Of a DNA stretch of 64,000 bases, positions 47,526-59,954 are shown in pieces (the first letter of the stretch is position 1; each line of letters opens with the position of its first letter). The notes beneath the pieces were generated by a model. The model saw nothing but the letters and a program-made list of their open reading frames with translations. It was not told where the DNA came from and made no database searches. The DNA lies in the NCBI GenBank assembly GCA_964016985.1, contig OZ024826.1, forward strand, positions 57,473,735 to 57,537,734, given 5' to 3'. Both the position numbers and the translations under genes were made by a program. Source of the DNA: Anodontia alba. Its lineage: Eukaryota > Mollusca > Bivalvia > Lucinida > Lucinidae.

Positions 47526-47706
47526 TGAAATAAACAGGTGACAAATATTGGACACTCAATTTTCCCCCCAAAAACAGAGCATGACATCTGAGACAATTTG
47601 AATGAAATGTCAAATCCATTTTCAGACAAAAATTAGACAAATCTTTCTAAAATGTTTTCTGCTTGTATAAATTCAACATGCAAAAAAAGTCATTTTTTGA
47701 ATATTT

Positions 47707-47952
47707 TTAAGGGGACTGGATATACCTGGTAAAATTTCCACCATTTTTACAAGGGAGATAACTTTTGTGACTTCCTGTTTGCTTTCCTACAAACAGAGCA
47801 CCTTCTGAAAAAGGGGTCTACTTGAAAAGGAAAGAATTTGCTCCCATATGGGAGCAAATTCTTTCCTTTTCAAGTAGACCTCTTTTTCAGAAGGGAGGTA
47901 ATAAATTTTGATAGAGTAATCTCCCCAATGAAAGTGTATTCATGCCCCTTAA
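47707..47952. mobile_element. TTAA-flanked MITE with 94-bp hairpin
   Basis: TTAAGGGGACTGGATATACC at the left, CATGCCCCTTAA at the right, 246 bp. The central hairpin at 47801-47894 has about 46-nt arms around CCCATATGGG with about one mismatch. It is the clearest copy of this family. Confidence 0.88.
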
Positions 47953-48199
47953 TGCTGATGGTTCAATATCCTTGAATGGGCATATTGTATAGAGCTGATT
48001 TATCTACTTGTTGCACTTGAATCTCTTTGAACTGTACACTTGTTTCCCTGGAAATAGGGGACATTTTTCCTGAAATAAATAACAACTCATTTTATTCATT
48101 ATGCCATAATTTTAGGTTAAAACAGGTTTAAAACTAACCTTTATGAAGTTACAGTTTTGGAAACAAACTTTTACTTTTTTGCACATGTTTACTGAGACA

Positions 48200-48425
48200 G
48201 TGATGATGATATTAATGATGATGATGATGATGATTTGGTGTTTTACATCCTTTTCAGCACTATTTAAATGATATCCATAGAAGGGGTGATAATGAAACTC
48301 AGTGCAATGAAGTGCCTTATAAGCTGAATTCCACTTCCATGGGGATTTGAACCTAGAACTGTGATTTTGTGGCCTTGCAAGAGAGATAATCACTCAGCCA
48401 CCTGGACACTTCATATACTGAGACA
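48200..48425 (-). mobile_element. third type of tRNA-derived SINE with ATG-repeat tail
   Basis: On the - strand the head near 48425 has A box GTGGCTGAGTGATT and B box GGTTCAAATCC. The body (GATTTGGTGTTTTACATCC on the + strand) ends in an (ATG)n run at 48200-48234. It lies just downstream of the SPATA4 exon. Confidence 0.6.
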
Positions 48426-48683
48426 AAAAGATCCAAAGGTGGATTATCTGAGTGCATTTTCTTTAACAATTTATGTTCTTTGAGCAAATTCAGTGAACAA
48501 TAATTTTTTCTTATTTTTTCACAGAAAATGGGGTTTGACATTTGATACAACCTATCTCCTCAGGAGACAATTTGCAATTTGCATGAAATGTCAACCCCAT
48601 TTTTCTAGGAAAAATATTTCAAAATGCTGTCTGCAGACATTTTTACCCAGCATGAAATTAAGCATCCTGAATATACACATTAC

Positions 48684-48852
48684 CTTGCTCTTGTGCCTCC
48701 ATTTGTTCTGAAGTACTGGTTGGATCCTGAGGTGGTGGTAATGGTTTACGGGTACTTAGTTCTCCTAAAGTTGGTTGAACATTGAATCTTTCTGGATTTT
48801 CATATCTCTCATTCCGTCTGTGTTCTATATGATCATTTATTATTTTTTGAGC
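48684..48852 (-). CDS. SPATA4: SPATA4 exon, possibly the last
   Basis: Acceptor TTTTATACAG, phase 0. It encodes AQKIINDHIEHRRNERYENP and ERFNVQPTLGELSTRKPLPP, then a glutamine/serine-rich tail ending MEAQEQ. A consensus donor (CAAG|GTAATG) follows at 48683. If it is not used, the frame reads on for eight residues (GNVYIQDA) to TAA at 48660-48658. Human SPATA4 has roughly 60 further residues, so another downstream exon is expected if the donor is used, but I did not find one. Confidence 0.82.
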
Positions 48853-49996
48853 CTGTATAAAAGAAAAGAATGTATATTACATGTATTTGTGAGGCTCTCA
48901 CCAAAATGTAGCGGTGGGGGGTAGGATATTGTGCCCTCCTGCTGGAACTTTTGGAGGGCTGGTTCTTGCCAGACTTGAAGCAAATTCAGAGGCTGATGAG
49001 GTCTTTATTTTAATCCCATATTTTTTTTTTTTCTCCCTCTTTCTGGGTAATGACTCCGTATAACTGAAATATTGTTGACAAAAATGGCATATGCTTAATC
49101 GTAACTGAAATATTGTTGACAAACATGGCATATGCTTAATCATAAGAAGATTTCAGTTTTGAATACTACATTACATGTACAGCATTTTGGTGTTAGAAAT
49201 CCATGATCTTGGGCATCTAAATGGTTGTCTTTCAGAGTCTTTTATAGACATTTAATTATACAGATTAATGATTATAGATTAAGAAAGCATTGTCTGTAAA
49301 TTTATGGGGTGCCCAAGTGTACCTTGAACATTTGGTAATTTTTTTTTTTTACCAAAACTGGCCTCTTTTATTTTGTGATGAATGGTAACTTGATACAATT
49401 AAAGGTATAAGATATGTATTTGTGACTGGCTGATAGTAACAAGAACAATGCAAATTTGAGAAGGGAGTGGTATGGATCTGGAAAACTTGTGAGACAACTG
49501 CTTGATTCTTATGCCATATGCAGGCAATATGGCCCCGATCATCTTGTGCATTTGTGCAGTCTGATCAGGACCTTCACTGCCCACTTACAGACCTATTGGA
49601 TACTATAGAATACACAGATGAACAGAAAAGGGCCTAATCAGCCTGCACAAATGTGCAGGCTGATCAGGCCCTTCTCTGTTTACTCATGCCATAAGGGTCC
49701 ATTTCTTGCTTTTGACATCCTGACATATCTCTCAAAGAAGTGTATAGACATCCCCAACCTTGTAAGGTTAAACCTACAAAACTACCGATGATCTGTGAAA
49801 CACTGAAATATTCATCCATCTTTCTCTACATACCTTTTGAGCATTGAGTATAAGACTAGAATCTGCCTGTATTTCTGTTATTCTGAGGTTATTTTTGACA
49901 GCCTGTGTGGCAGTGGATCTGGCATGCATGGGAAGTCTGTTCTGGTATGCTCGGTCTGTAAAATCTGGTTCTGTATCTGGTGGCAGCTTACGGACT
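48684..49996 (-). CDS. SPATA4: SPATA4 C-terminal part, 2 exons
   Basis: Spermatogenesis-associated protein 4, a testis/cilium-linked protein with an N-terminal calponin-homology-like domain. Exons on the - strand are 49996-49834 and 48852-48684. The joined product runs VRKLPPDTEPDFTDRAYQNR, then LPMHARSTATQAVKNNLR, then RRNERYENPERFNVQPTLGE and a proline-rich end. It follows human SPATA4 as I remember it: FTD.SYQ.RLP...RST....K.N.R..E, then NP.WF.VKPT.GE. The calponin-homology exons are not in the window and should lie to the right. The gene is convergent with WDR17. The identification rests on about 110 residues and is good but less certain than WDR17. Confidence 0.85.
49058..49141. repeat. 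42-bp tandem duplication
   Basis: Two copies of GTAACTGAAATATTGTTGAC...CATATGCTTAATC with one or two differences, inside the SPATA4 intron. Confidence 0.88.
49834..49996 (-). CDS. SPATA4: SPATA4 internal exon
   Basis: A 163-bp exon: acceptor CTTGTTGCAG, then one base completing a codon, 54 codons, donor AAAAG|GTATGT. It carries the FTDRAYQNRLP and ARST block and ends ...LILNAQK. Confidence 0.87.
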
Positions 49997-51461
49997 CTGC
50001 AACAAGAAGGGAATTCAATGAGTAACCTTTTCCAGTCACAAAATAAAAATGCAATGTTAACCCTTAAAGTTTCAGTCAAACCAGCAGCTCAACATTGAAA
50101 AATACACATTTATTCTTTTTATTTTTTAAAGAAAATAAAGCTTGACATTATTTCATGTGCTTAGCAGACAATTCACATGAAATGTCAAGCCTTATTTTCT
50201 ATAAAAAAATATACAAATTAAAATTATTTTAGAATGTCATCTGCTATAATTCTGAAGGTCTCTTTAAATGGGCCACGTCAAATGAAATGTGCCTTAAAAT
50301 GTGCAAAATGCACATTCAGATCATCCCGCACATGTGCAAATCATCACCTGAGCCTTTGCTCTCCATTCATACATTCTGTAGTATCTAATGATTCTGTTAG
50401 CAGACAGTGAAGACTCTGATCACTGTGTATATCTGCAGGCTGATCCAGGCCTTTGCTGTTCACATAAGCCCAAAGACACATTTTCGCATAGCGAGGTCCA
50501 AATAATAATAAATCTTCCCAATGTGTGATTTAAGTGTACATATTTTATGCAAAAATTAGAATTATAGGGCTACATGCATTGTGAACTGGGATTTATTAGA
50601 GAAATCAGATTTTTCTTGTTAAAATTCAAATTTTTCATGCTTGTGAAGCAGTTTAGCAGCCTTTTTGTGTTATTTTACTTAAGAACACAAAATCAATCCA
50701 GAAAAAGCAGTGTGTTACATTTTTTTTTACCTCAAGAAAAAGCTGCATGTTTCATTTTCTTTCATTTCTCAGTGAATTAAGATACAGACATATAAAATAC
50801 ATTCAAGATAAAATGATTGTCTGGGGAAATTTTACCATCTTTATCCTAAGTATGGGGACAAACAGGCCTAAGCAAACAATACAGACCTAGATCAGATGCC
50901 ACAAAATGTGGCATCTGATCAGGGTCTGCACCATTTGCCACTATTCCAGTAATTTCAGACTCAACAACAGGTAGTATTTTGGGCTTGTTCAAATTTTAGT
51001 ACAAGCATGGCAAGGAGTTAAGATCTTTGAATATTTATGATAAATACGGAACACTATTTTTACAATAAATATGCTGTTGGCATTCATTACACTTTATGGG
51101 TACAGATGTGTGCAAACAACATTATAAGTCCCAGCATGATAAATATACATTTATCCCATTACTATATTGGTAGTGCGATGTAAAAACGTGTCTTGAGGCA
51201 TATGCGGGCAGTGAAGGTCCAAATCAGTCTGCACATCCACACAGTCTGATCAGGGCCTTCTCTGTCCACAAACAGAATCATTAGATACTATAGAACCTTT
51301 CAATGGAGAGCAAAGGCCCTGATGAGACTTGGTGCATGTGCAGTATGACGTGAGTCTGCACATTTTGGACATGCTTGAAGGCCTTATTTTGCTTATTGCA
51401 GCCCATCTAATCAAACTGTAGGAATATGCTGACAGATCTGGGCCTTCTTCGCCTGTATATA

Positions 51462-51779
51462 CAGTCAACTCTCGTTATCTCGAATTCCAAGGGACCCTCT
51501 AAAACACTTCGAGATATCCGTACCTCGACATATCAGATTTTCAGAATTGAGGAAAAAATAATTCAAACAACCACATTTAACGAATTTATATGTAATTGGA
51601 CTCTTGACATTAGAGATATATGAAAAAATTGTGGAAAAGAGGAGAAATTGCTCCTTAGGAGCAATTTCTCCTCTTTTTCACTTGTTGTCAGATTTTCATG
51701 TTAAGGCAGGGACAAGATTTTCACTTAGAGATAAGCGGTTATTCAAGATAAGCGAGTTCGAGATAATGAGAGTCAACTG
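51462..51779. mobile_element. Tigger/pogo-type MITE
   Basis: TA, then CAGTCAACTCTCGTTATCTC, and at the right the inverted GAGATAATGAGAGTCAACTG followed by TA. 318 bp. Ends of this type (CAGTYRACTCTCG) with TA duplication mark the pogo/Tigger group. It has an inner hairpin GAGAAATTGCTCCTTAGGAG and is followed by a TA microsatellite. Confidence 0.85.
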
Positions 51780-52214
51780 TATATATATATATATATATAT
51801 GTCACAGCTCACATATTTTTGTTAAAAGGTAATTTTATCTTCTGAATATCCTAATTTATGTACCTACATTCACAATCTCTTATCTTCAAGTTTATGCAGT
51901 GAAAACAAATTAAAATATTGACTGATTAGAATAATAATGGTTCAATAATACTCTCTAAATTTCCTTAATTGTGCAAACTAGCTTAATTCTGCTACATGGT
52001 TCCTCCTATAACAGAAAAGCCTATTTAAGTCATACAATTTAAAAAGAAAATCTGAAATCCGACTTATTTAACAACACATAGTAATAGCATGTGGTATTTA
52101 AATGCTATTTTTTCATCCAATTTTAAAAACTGGTATAGCTACATACCAGTATTGCTATGATTTAGGAGTGAAGCTCCAGATGAGGCTGCAAATATACTCT
52201 GGTTAGGAGCTTCA

Positions 52215-54335
52215 ATTATGAGCTTACCCTAAACTGTACTGTTCTTACTGTACTTATCATAAAATGTACCTATCCCTATTGTACTTATCCTTAACTGTAC
52301 CTATCCTTTATGTACCTATCAATAATCTACTTATCCTCAACTGTTCCTATCCTTCCTGTACTTATTCTAAACTGTACCTTTCTCTGCTGTACACACCTTA
52401 ACTGCGCTTATCCTTATTGCATTGTATCCCAAAATGTCACTCCCCTTATTGTACTTATCCTAAAATATACCTATCCTTAGTGTACTTATCCTAAAATGTA
52501 CCTATCCTTAGTGTACTTATCCTAAATGTGATCCTATCCTTAGTGTACTTATCCTTAACTATACCTATCCTTTATGTACCTATCCTTAATGTGCTCATCC
52601 TGAACTGTGCCGATCCTTCTTGAACTTATCCTAAACTGTACCTTCCTCTATTGTACTCACCTTAACTGTGATTCTCCTTAGTGTACTCTGTCCTAAACTG
52701 GTCTATCCTTAATGTTATTATCCTAAACTGTACCTATCCTTATTGTACAATCTCACTTTAGACTGTACCTATCCCTAATGTACTTATCCTAAACTGTACC
52801 TACCCTTTAAGTATTTATCCTAAACTGTACCTATCCTTACTGTACTTATCCTAAACTGAACCTATCCTTAGTGTACTTATCCTAAACTACACCTATCCCA
52901 ATTGTACGTATCCTAAACTGTACTTATCATTGTGTACTTATCCTAAACTGTACCTACCTTTAGTGTACTTACCATAAACACTGTACCTTTCATTAATATC
53001 CTACCATACCTAAACTGTACATATCCTTATGTACTTATTCTAAACTGTAGCTATCCTTCTTGTCATATCTTTAACTGTACCTATCCCTATTGTACTCTCC
53101 TTAACAGTACCTACCCTGTATGTACTTATCCTAAACTGTACCAATCCTTAATGTACTTATCCTCAATTGTACCTGTCCTTAATGTACTCATCGCAAACTG
53201 TTCCTACAAACAGTACTTATCTTAAACTGTACCTTTTCTTACTGTATCCTCACCTGAACAGTACCTGTCCCTAATCTTCTTGTCCTAAACTTTACCTACC
53301 CATAAAGTTCTTGTCCTAAACAGTACCTATCCTTTATGTTCTTGTCCTAAACTGTACCTACCCTTAATGTGTGCATCCATGCAGTCTGATCAGGCCCTCC
53401 ACTGTCCACAAACAAATTAGTGGATACTATAGAATGTTTAAACAAAGTGCAAAGGCCCAGATAAGGCTTTGCGCATGTGTAGTATAAAATGAATTTGCAC
53501 ATTTTGCACATGCTCAAAGGCCTTATTTCGCTTATTTATTATTACTGTAATTATCCTTAACTGCACCTATCTCCTTTCTGTACTTAGCCTAAACTGTACT
53601 TGTACCTACTATAGTTATCCTAACTTGTACTTATCCTTGCTGTAGTTATCCCAAACTGTTCTTATCCTTATGATAGTGATGCTTAAAAGTACTTAAAATA
53701 ATCCTAAACTGTATTTAGCCCTACTGTAATTATCTTTAACTATACTAATACCTACTGCCATTATCCTAAACTGTATGTATCCTTACTGTAGTTAGTTTAA
53801 AGTGTACTTTATCCTTACTGTAGTTATCCAAAACTAATTCATCCCTACTATAGTTATCCTTAACTGTACTTATGTAACTGTACTAGTTATCCTCAATTAT
53901 ACTTAAACCTACTGTAGTTATCCTAAACTGTACCTATCCCTACTGTAGTTATCCTGAACTGTAACTGTCCCTACTGTAGTTATCCTAAACTGTACTTATT
54001 CCTAAACTGTACTTATCCTTACTGTACTTTTCCTTACCATACTTATCCTAAACAATACATATCCTTTATGTATTTATCCTAAACTGTACATATCCTTACT
54101 GTACTCATCCTTTAACTATCCTTGTATTTATCTTTAACTGTATCAATTATTACTGTACTTATTCATACTTTATCTATACCTACATTACTTATCATAAAAT
54201 GTACATATCCTTACTGCTCTTATTCTAAACTGTACAAATCCTTATTGTAGTATCTTAAACTGTATTTATCCTCACCATACCGTAATTATCTTGCTGCACT
54301 GATCTCTACTGTACTTATACTATAAGTTCATTTGA
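52215..54335 (+). repeat. 2.1-kb minisatellite, 31-bp unit
   Basis: Degenerate tandem array of TGTACTTATCCTAAACTG + TACCTATCCTTA-type units (about 31 bp, itself an imperfect double of about 16). Dozens of copies. It is interrupted at about 53373-53560 by a MITE fragment, and the unit drifts to CTACTGTAGTTATCC on the right side. Confidence 0.93.
53373..53560. mobile_element. MITE fragment inside the minisatellite
   Basis: GCATCCATGCAGTCTGATCA through GCTCAAAGGCCTTATTTCGC, found again near 24800-25000, 49560 and 51190-51400. It breaks the tandem array, so it came after the array expanded. Confidence 0.7.
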
Positions 54336-54975
54336 CTTCTGATGATTTGGCTGAAAGGCAAACCATGCAGATCACAACTACTCTTTTTAGAAGCAGTCTC
54401 ATCTGGGTATACACTGTGTGTAGGTATATCTGTCACAATATTTAGGGTCTAAACAAATGAATGTTTACTAGCCATTATATCAACTAGGGAATACTGAAAT
54501 TCCAATGTTAAACATCTTCATCCCCACCAGGGAATTCCATGCTTCTTCATTTTCAGTAGCATTCATCAAATTATAAACATGGTAAGATTTGATGGATGTT
54601 TACTAACTATTCCCTCTTAAAGAATACTAAAGTACAATGCAATATATAGAAATCTCAAGCCATGTCTTGGTCAGTAAATATTCATCTATAATATCATTGG
54701 ACACACTACTGGCTGATCATCACTTCCAAACTAGGCAAATATAGCAGACAATAAATATATGGTACTTTCCCTAGAAAAGAGGCCACGATATTTCAGTCAA
54801 TTTATTTTACTGATTACCTGAAATGTTTGGTCAGATTAAATTATATATATATATCTGCATTTATTTTTCATGGCTGTTACATGTATTCAAAAAGCAACAC
54901 CTATGAGACTGCCATAGTAATGAACAAAACTGGCATATTAGATGCATTATTATCCAAGTTATTCTCTTGCACTTA

Positions 54976-55188
54976 TTAACCCTTGTCCTGCTGAATAAAT
55001 TAAGAAGCCACGCCCACTTCTAATTTTCAGCCAATCAGGTTACTTGATCCAGATTGTTGTTATAAATTTGCATACTTGATGGCAAACAGTGCAGATCCAG
55101 ATCAGTTGGCTTCTTTAGAAGCCAACTGATCTGGATCTACACTGTTTGCAAAAAAGGGTATATCCGGATTCAGCAGGACAAGGGTTAA
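54976..55188 (-). mobile_element. piggyBac-type MITE
   Basis: TTAACCCTTGTCCTGC to GCAGGACAAGGGTTAA, 213 bp. It is inverted relative to 34145, and the termini are fully intact. Confidence 0.9.
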
Positions 55189-56689
55189 TATTATTTCAGT
55201 ATTTGGTCTATCATTTGCTGTTCAATAGCTTTATGCCTCTTATGCTATAATCTGTATGACTGGAGTACAAGTAAAATCTTTATCATCATTAAAACATTTA
55301 CATGTAAATAATGTCAGTATATTGCAAATGGAACAATCATTAGACAGCTGGTACATAACCACATTACAGATTTATAATGAAACTACATGTAGCTTTCACA
55401 ACATAATAACTGGCAAATTTCAAAATAGGACCATGTGACAGATACACAATAATTATAACTACAGTTTTTAACTAGCTTACAAACTTACCCACCCCCATTT
55501 CTTCTACTTGGTTTTGGTAACCTAAATCTTTTCCTTCAAAATATCCATAATTTAAGGAGGTTTTAAGTATTGTGCACGTTTTAATTCTTAACAAATTCAC
55601 GGTGGGTAACTATAACGGTGCCTTACAGAGGAAATATGCGTTGCAATGCATATTTCGTCTGAAAAGCACCGTTATGGTTACACACCGTGAAATTGTCCCA
55701 TAGAATCAATACTTAATCCTTCAAGTGCCTAGCAAAATTGTAGCAGAGGATAGTCTAATTTTTTTTTAATTAATTTTTCAGGAAATAAGACCGACTCTTC
55801 AACTGAACCATTTAATTGCTTATAATTTACATAATAATATCAAATCATGTTTTCTTTAAAAAGTAATAAAAAAATCAAAATGTCATCTGCTACAGTTGTG
55901 ACTGGCACTTTAAGGGTTTATTTGGTTTGGATTATTTCATAGATGCAAAAGCAAAAGCTATAAGCTTTTACCTGATCAGTTTCAGGACTCCAGTTAATGT
56001 GTTATTTTACAGATAAAAATATTTTCATTTTCTTAATTCTTCACAAAAACTGTTTAACATTAATTGGGACACAAAATTTTGATTTAGCCAACAACATCAT
56101 TTAATCAGAACTGCCTCATAGTACCAATGACATATGTTTTAACACCCGAGTAGAAAATGCTAATGAGTGAACACAATATAGGTAGAAAATGTGTAATTTA
56201 GGTATTCATGAAAATTTTCTCAGCAAGTAATGGGTATGCATAACATATTCTCAATATGTAGGTCCTCATTAGAACAGCCTTAATGTGGCAACGTTTCTCC
56301 ATTAAGCATGTTACTCAAGGGCCACAACTCTGCTAAAAACTAACAAAAGTGGCCCATTTTTAATCATAACCTAATTCTAGTCAGTATTAATAAACTTTTA
56401 TTAAAATCCATACACTGAATGGAAACAAAATTTTGAGGAAACCATAATAATGAGGGCCATACTCTGTTGAGAGCTAATTAAATTCCCCATTTACAACCCC
56501 CGGACCACTCCTCCTTAATATCAATGCCTATGCAAAGATTCAAGAAAATCCATAAAAAAAAAGTACTCAAGATTGAGAGCAGAAATGAAGCATGGACAGA
56601 TTAACATTTGAATTTTATAACATAATACCCAGCCACTATCATGTGGCAGAGTATAATAATAGCGTAACATGATAATACCCCATCATTAT

Positions 56690-57045
56690 CCTGCTGCAGG
56701 CAGATAACTGTCAAAAATTGACTAACTTTGGCCATTTTCAATCCCAAAGCAGATCTTCATAATATCAATGCATATACCAAGTTTGGTGAAAATCCATTGA
56801 CAGTTCCTCAAGCTAGCATCCGGAAACAAAAATATGAACGAGTCTTGAGCAGGTAACTCTGTAAAAAATTTACGAAATTGCCCTTTAACAATCCCAAACC
56901 AGATCTCCATAATATCAATGCTCATACCAAGTTTTGTGAAAATCCATTGATATTTACTCATTGTCCAGAAACACAAATATGGACGGACACATGGACGACC
57001 AATGTGATACCATAATACCCCGCCACTGTCGTGCGGCCGGGTATA
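56690..57045 (-). repeat. tandem array, about 150-bp unit, inverted copy
   Basis: Two to three units of the 25550/30185 family on the - strand (CCAAGTTTGGTGAAAATCCA, AATCCCAAACCAGATCTCCA). It ends with GCGGCCGGGTATAAAAATG. Confidence 0.88.
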
Positions 57046-57584
57046 AAAATGAACAAAATGTCATGGCTGATTTTGTGATGAATGCTATATTATGTAACCT
57101 TTAGAAATATCTGGGGAAAAACACTGACACACCTACATGTTTCTGTGGAGAAATAAGAATTTTTTTTTATTCAAAAAGCATCTACTGGGGAGCTGCATAG
57201 TAGGATGTTCTATAGAACATGGTCAAATTTATGTGTCCAGAAATAAGAAATTAATATTCATTCAAATGATCCCAAATTTTATGAAAAAATAAGCAAAGTA
57301 TTTAAAGTATCCTATCAATATTCTAATGCTGAAAGCTAAAGTTAAAAACAAAAACTTAAAAACAAAGCCATTTAGAAAGAAAAATGCAGTTAGATGCACA
57401 GCAATGCCTAACTAACGATGCATGACTGAATGTGAGCGGTCAACTCCTGCATCCGCTGTCTGTCCCCAATGTGATAAACAAAATTCCACAATTTCTCTCT
57501 CCACTTAACCCAGTTTTTTTTTTTTTTTTTTTTTTTCTGTACACTACAGTAATTATCCTACATATTCAGATGCCTTAACTCCTT

Positions 57585-57873
57585 ACTGGCTCAGTTGGAT
57601 TCGAGCCCGACTGGTGAGCAAGAGATTGGGGGTTCGACCCCTGCCGGGTTGGCAACATACTTTCCTGGAGATTGATCATGAAATATTTTCTACGGTCATT
57701 CTCTCCCTTCTGTTGATTCAAGGGCAGTATCTGTCGAAAGAATATACACAATACTGGTTAACTGCTTAAAGGACAAAGCCTGTCCAGTAAAGGTGTGGTT
57801 GGTAAACTGACCATGCTGGACATGACCCCACTGGGTTGACTAGGCCCTAAAACCTCAACACCAACAAACAAAT
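57585..57873 (+). mobile_element. tRNA-derived SINE
   Basis: Diverged, nearly complete copy. The head has B box GGTTCGACCCC and the tail CAACACCAACAAACAAA. The flanks share ACTCCTT. It is preceded by a T run at 57514-57536. Confidence 0.87.
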
Positions 57874-57989
57874 ACTCCTTCCTATTCTTATTCTAAAACT
57901 TGAACATACCCACTTTATATTAGAACTATACCTTTTATTCCACCTTATCATAGCAACAGATAATGTGCTTTTTTCATCCAAAAAATGCT

Positions 57990-58148
57990 ATCTTTCTTAT
58001 TACTCCATGAAAACATATGTTGTAGGTACTCATTAGAAGTGCCTCGGTGAGGCACTTCTAATGAGTAACCACAACATATGTTTTCATGGCTGTGGCACTT
58101 CTAATGAGTAACCACAACATATGTTTTCATGGAGAAATAAGGAAAATA
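57990..58148. repeat. hairpin MITE with one arm duplicated
   Basis: Left arm CCATGAAAACATATGTTGTA, tip GTGCCTCGGTGAGGCAC, then the right arm twice in tandem (GCACTTCTAATGAGTAACCA... at about 58050 and again at about 58095). Confidence 0.88.
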
Positions 58149-59481
58149 TTATGTGGATACCCCCTCTTATCTGTAGCTATGATCTTATGCACAGAAATGT
58201 ACAATAAATTAATGCAATACATTTTTATTTGTTTAATTCTACCTAGCCATTCCCATTATGACTTACTCGTAATTTGTCTTAAAAGTACTGATGAAATGGC
58301 AAACAGTATAGCCATTATCAAAATCCTTTAGAAGCAGTTTGATCTGGGTCTACACTATTTGTCAGTGCCTGTCTGTCTGAATATTTCAATAATTCACTAA
58401 AAAGCAAGTGACTGACTACTGCTAGGGCTCCAGATAATTTATTTTGGTGACAAAATACTAATAATCATTATTTCTCCATAAAAAGAAACAGCCCCATTAT
58501 TTCCATACCTTAGTTTCTAATATTTTGAATGATGTGAAAGATGGCTAATCTTTGGGTCAGTTTGATCTTATCTGAAATACCACAGTTAGGCAATTCCATC
58601 AAAATCTACATGAGAAAAGGGTCTTTATAATATATAAAGAGAATGGGGCATATCAGCCTGCACAGTTCCATTAGAGCCTTCACTGTCCACATCATTATGT
58701 ATTGAAAAACTTACCGACAAGATCAGACTGTGCATATGTTCAGACAGATAAGATGATAACTGTGTAATACATGTAATTTCAGAAATTTTCTTTTATTTTT
58801 CCTCAAAAACCCATTTTGTGGACCTCGATGAGAAATCCAGTGAGTACCCACAATATATGAGCCAGCGCACAACAAAACCTACAATAAGACTTATGCGACC
58901 AGTGAATACTCAGATCAGTGTGCATCCATGCAGTCTGATTAGAGTCTTCACTGTGCTCAACTGGTAGCTAAGCACCCAAGCTTTCTTCATGCTGACAGTA
59001 AAGACTGATCAAACTGGGCGGATGCCCGGGCTGATCTGTCTTCGCTGGACGCACATGCCATTTTGTTGGTTTTGTCATGCGGTGAATCATATGTCTTGGA
59101 GCAAAAATAAGAAAAATTATCTTTTGATTACTCCCTTTATCTAACGCTATGAAATTTGTGAGCTATATACCAAATCACCATTTTTATATGACTTGCATTT
59201 CATGCCCCTGTAACACAAACATGTATCCACCTCACCGAAGAAGTACAGAAATTGTGCACACTCAACAATCAGCATACTATATGGTTATGTTTATATATAT
59301 CTGATGAAAGACACTCAAATGTGTCAGTTTTTTCCCCTGTTCTTCAAACAATCATGTATTTTGATACAACACACCACATAAATACTAAAACATTTCTGTG
59401 CAAGATTTTTTTCTAGATCTGTTGCTACAACTTTCTTCTGTGTCTAATGAAAACTACTTATTAAATTCTTTTGTAGACTTA

Positions 59482-59697
59482 CGGTAAATGTCCTAAAAAT
59501 TTGAACACCAAAGTGTCTGACAAAATGACACATGCAAACAGTGCAGACCCAGATCAGACTGCTCCTAAAGGAGCAGTCTGATCAGGGTCTACACTGTTTG
59601 CCATTCCACTAAGTATTTTAAGCAACAGGTGCATAAAAAGTAAAATTTAGGCCAAAACAGTACGGATAAAATGCTCGAAATTTTAGGACATTTACCG
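59482..59697. mobile_element. TA-flanked MITE, CGGTAAATGTCCTAAA termini
   Basis: TA-CGGTAAATGTCCTAAAA...TTTTAGGACATTTACCG-TA, 216 bp. The central hairpin is ACAGTGTAGACCCTGATCAG type around CTCCTAAAGGAG. Diverged relatives lie at about 27684-27964 and 32908-33122. Confidence 0.85.
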
Positions 59698-59954
59698 TAT
59701 AATGTATATGGTTGCATTATACATTTGCTGGACAAATGCTCTGAATGACACTAAGTTCTCTACTACAATCTACTATGTATGTGATTTACTACTACATGTT
59801 GGTATCTGTGGCAAATCCAGAACCTTTTTGAAAACCCGCTGTTTTTTATTTCTACAATCCCAAAGGATTAGTCAATGTTCCAGCTAAGGTTTTGGTACAA
59901 CAAGTATTTACCCCCTGCTTCAATGCTTGATGCTGAAATGCCCATTTGCAATGC

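Larger units (their letters stand above)
29734..48657. other. intergenic region between WDR17 and SPATA4
   Basis: About 19 kb with no recognised gene. It is filled by the tandem arrays at 30185 and 31390, the Tc1-like element, MITEs, one full SINE and dispersed repeats. The 111-codon open frame at 43882-44217 and others overlap MITE ends. Stretches such as 43200-43620 and 44600-45070 hold nothing I recognise. Confidence 0.7.
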
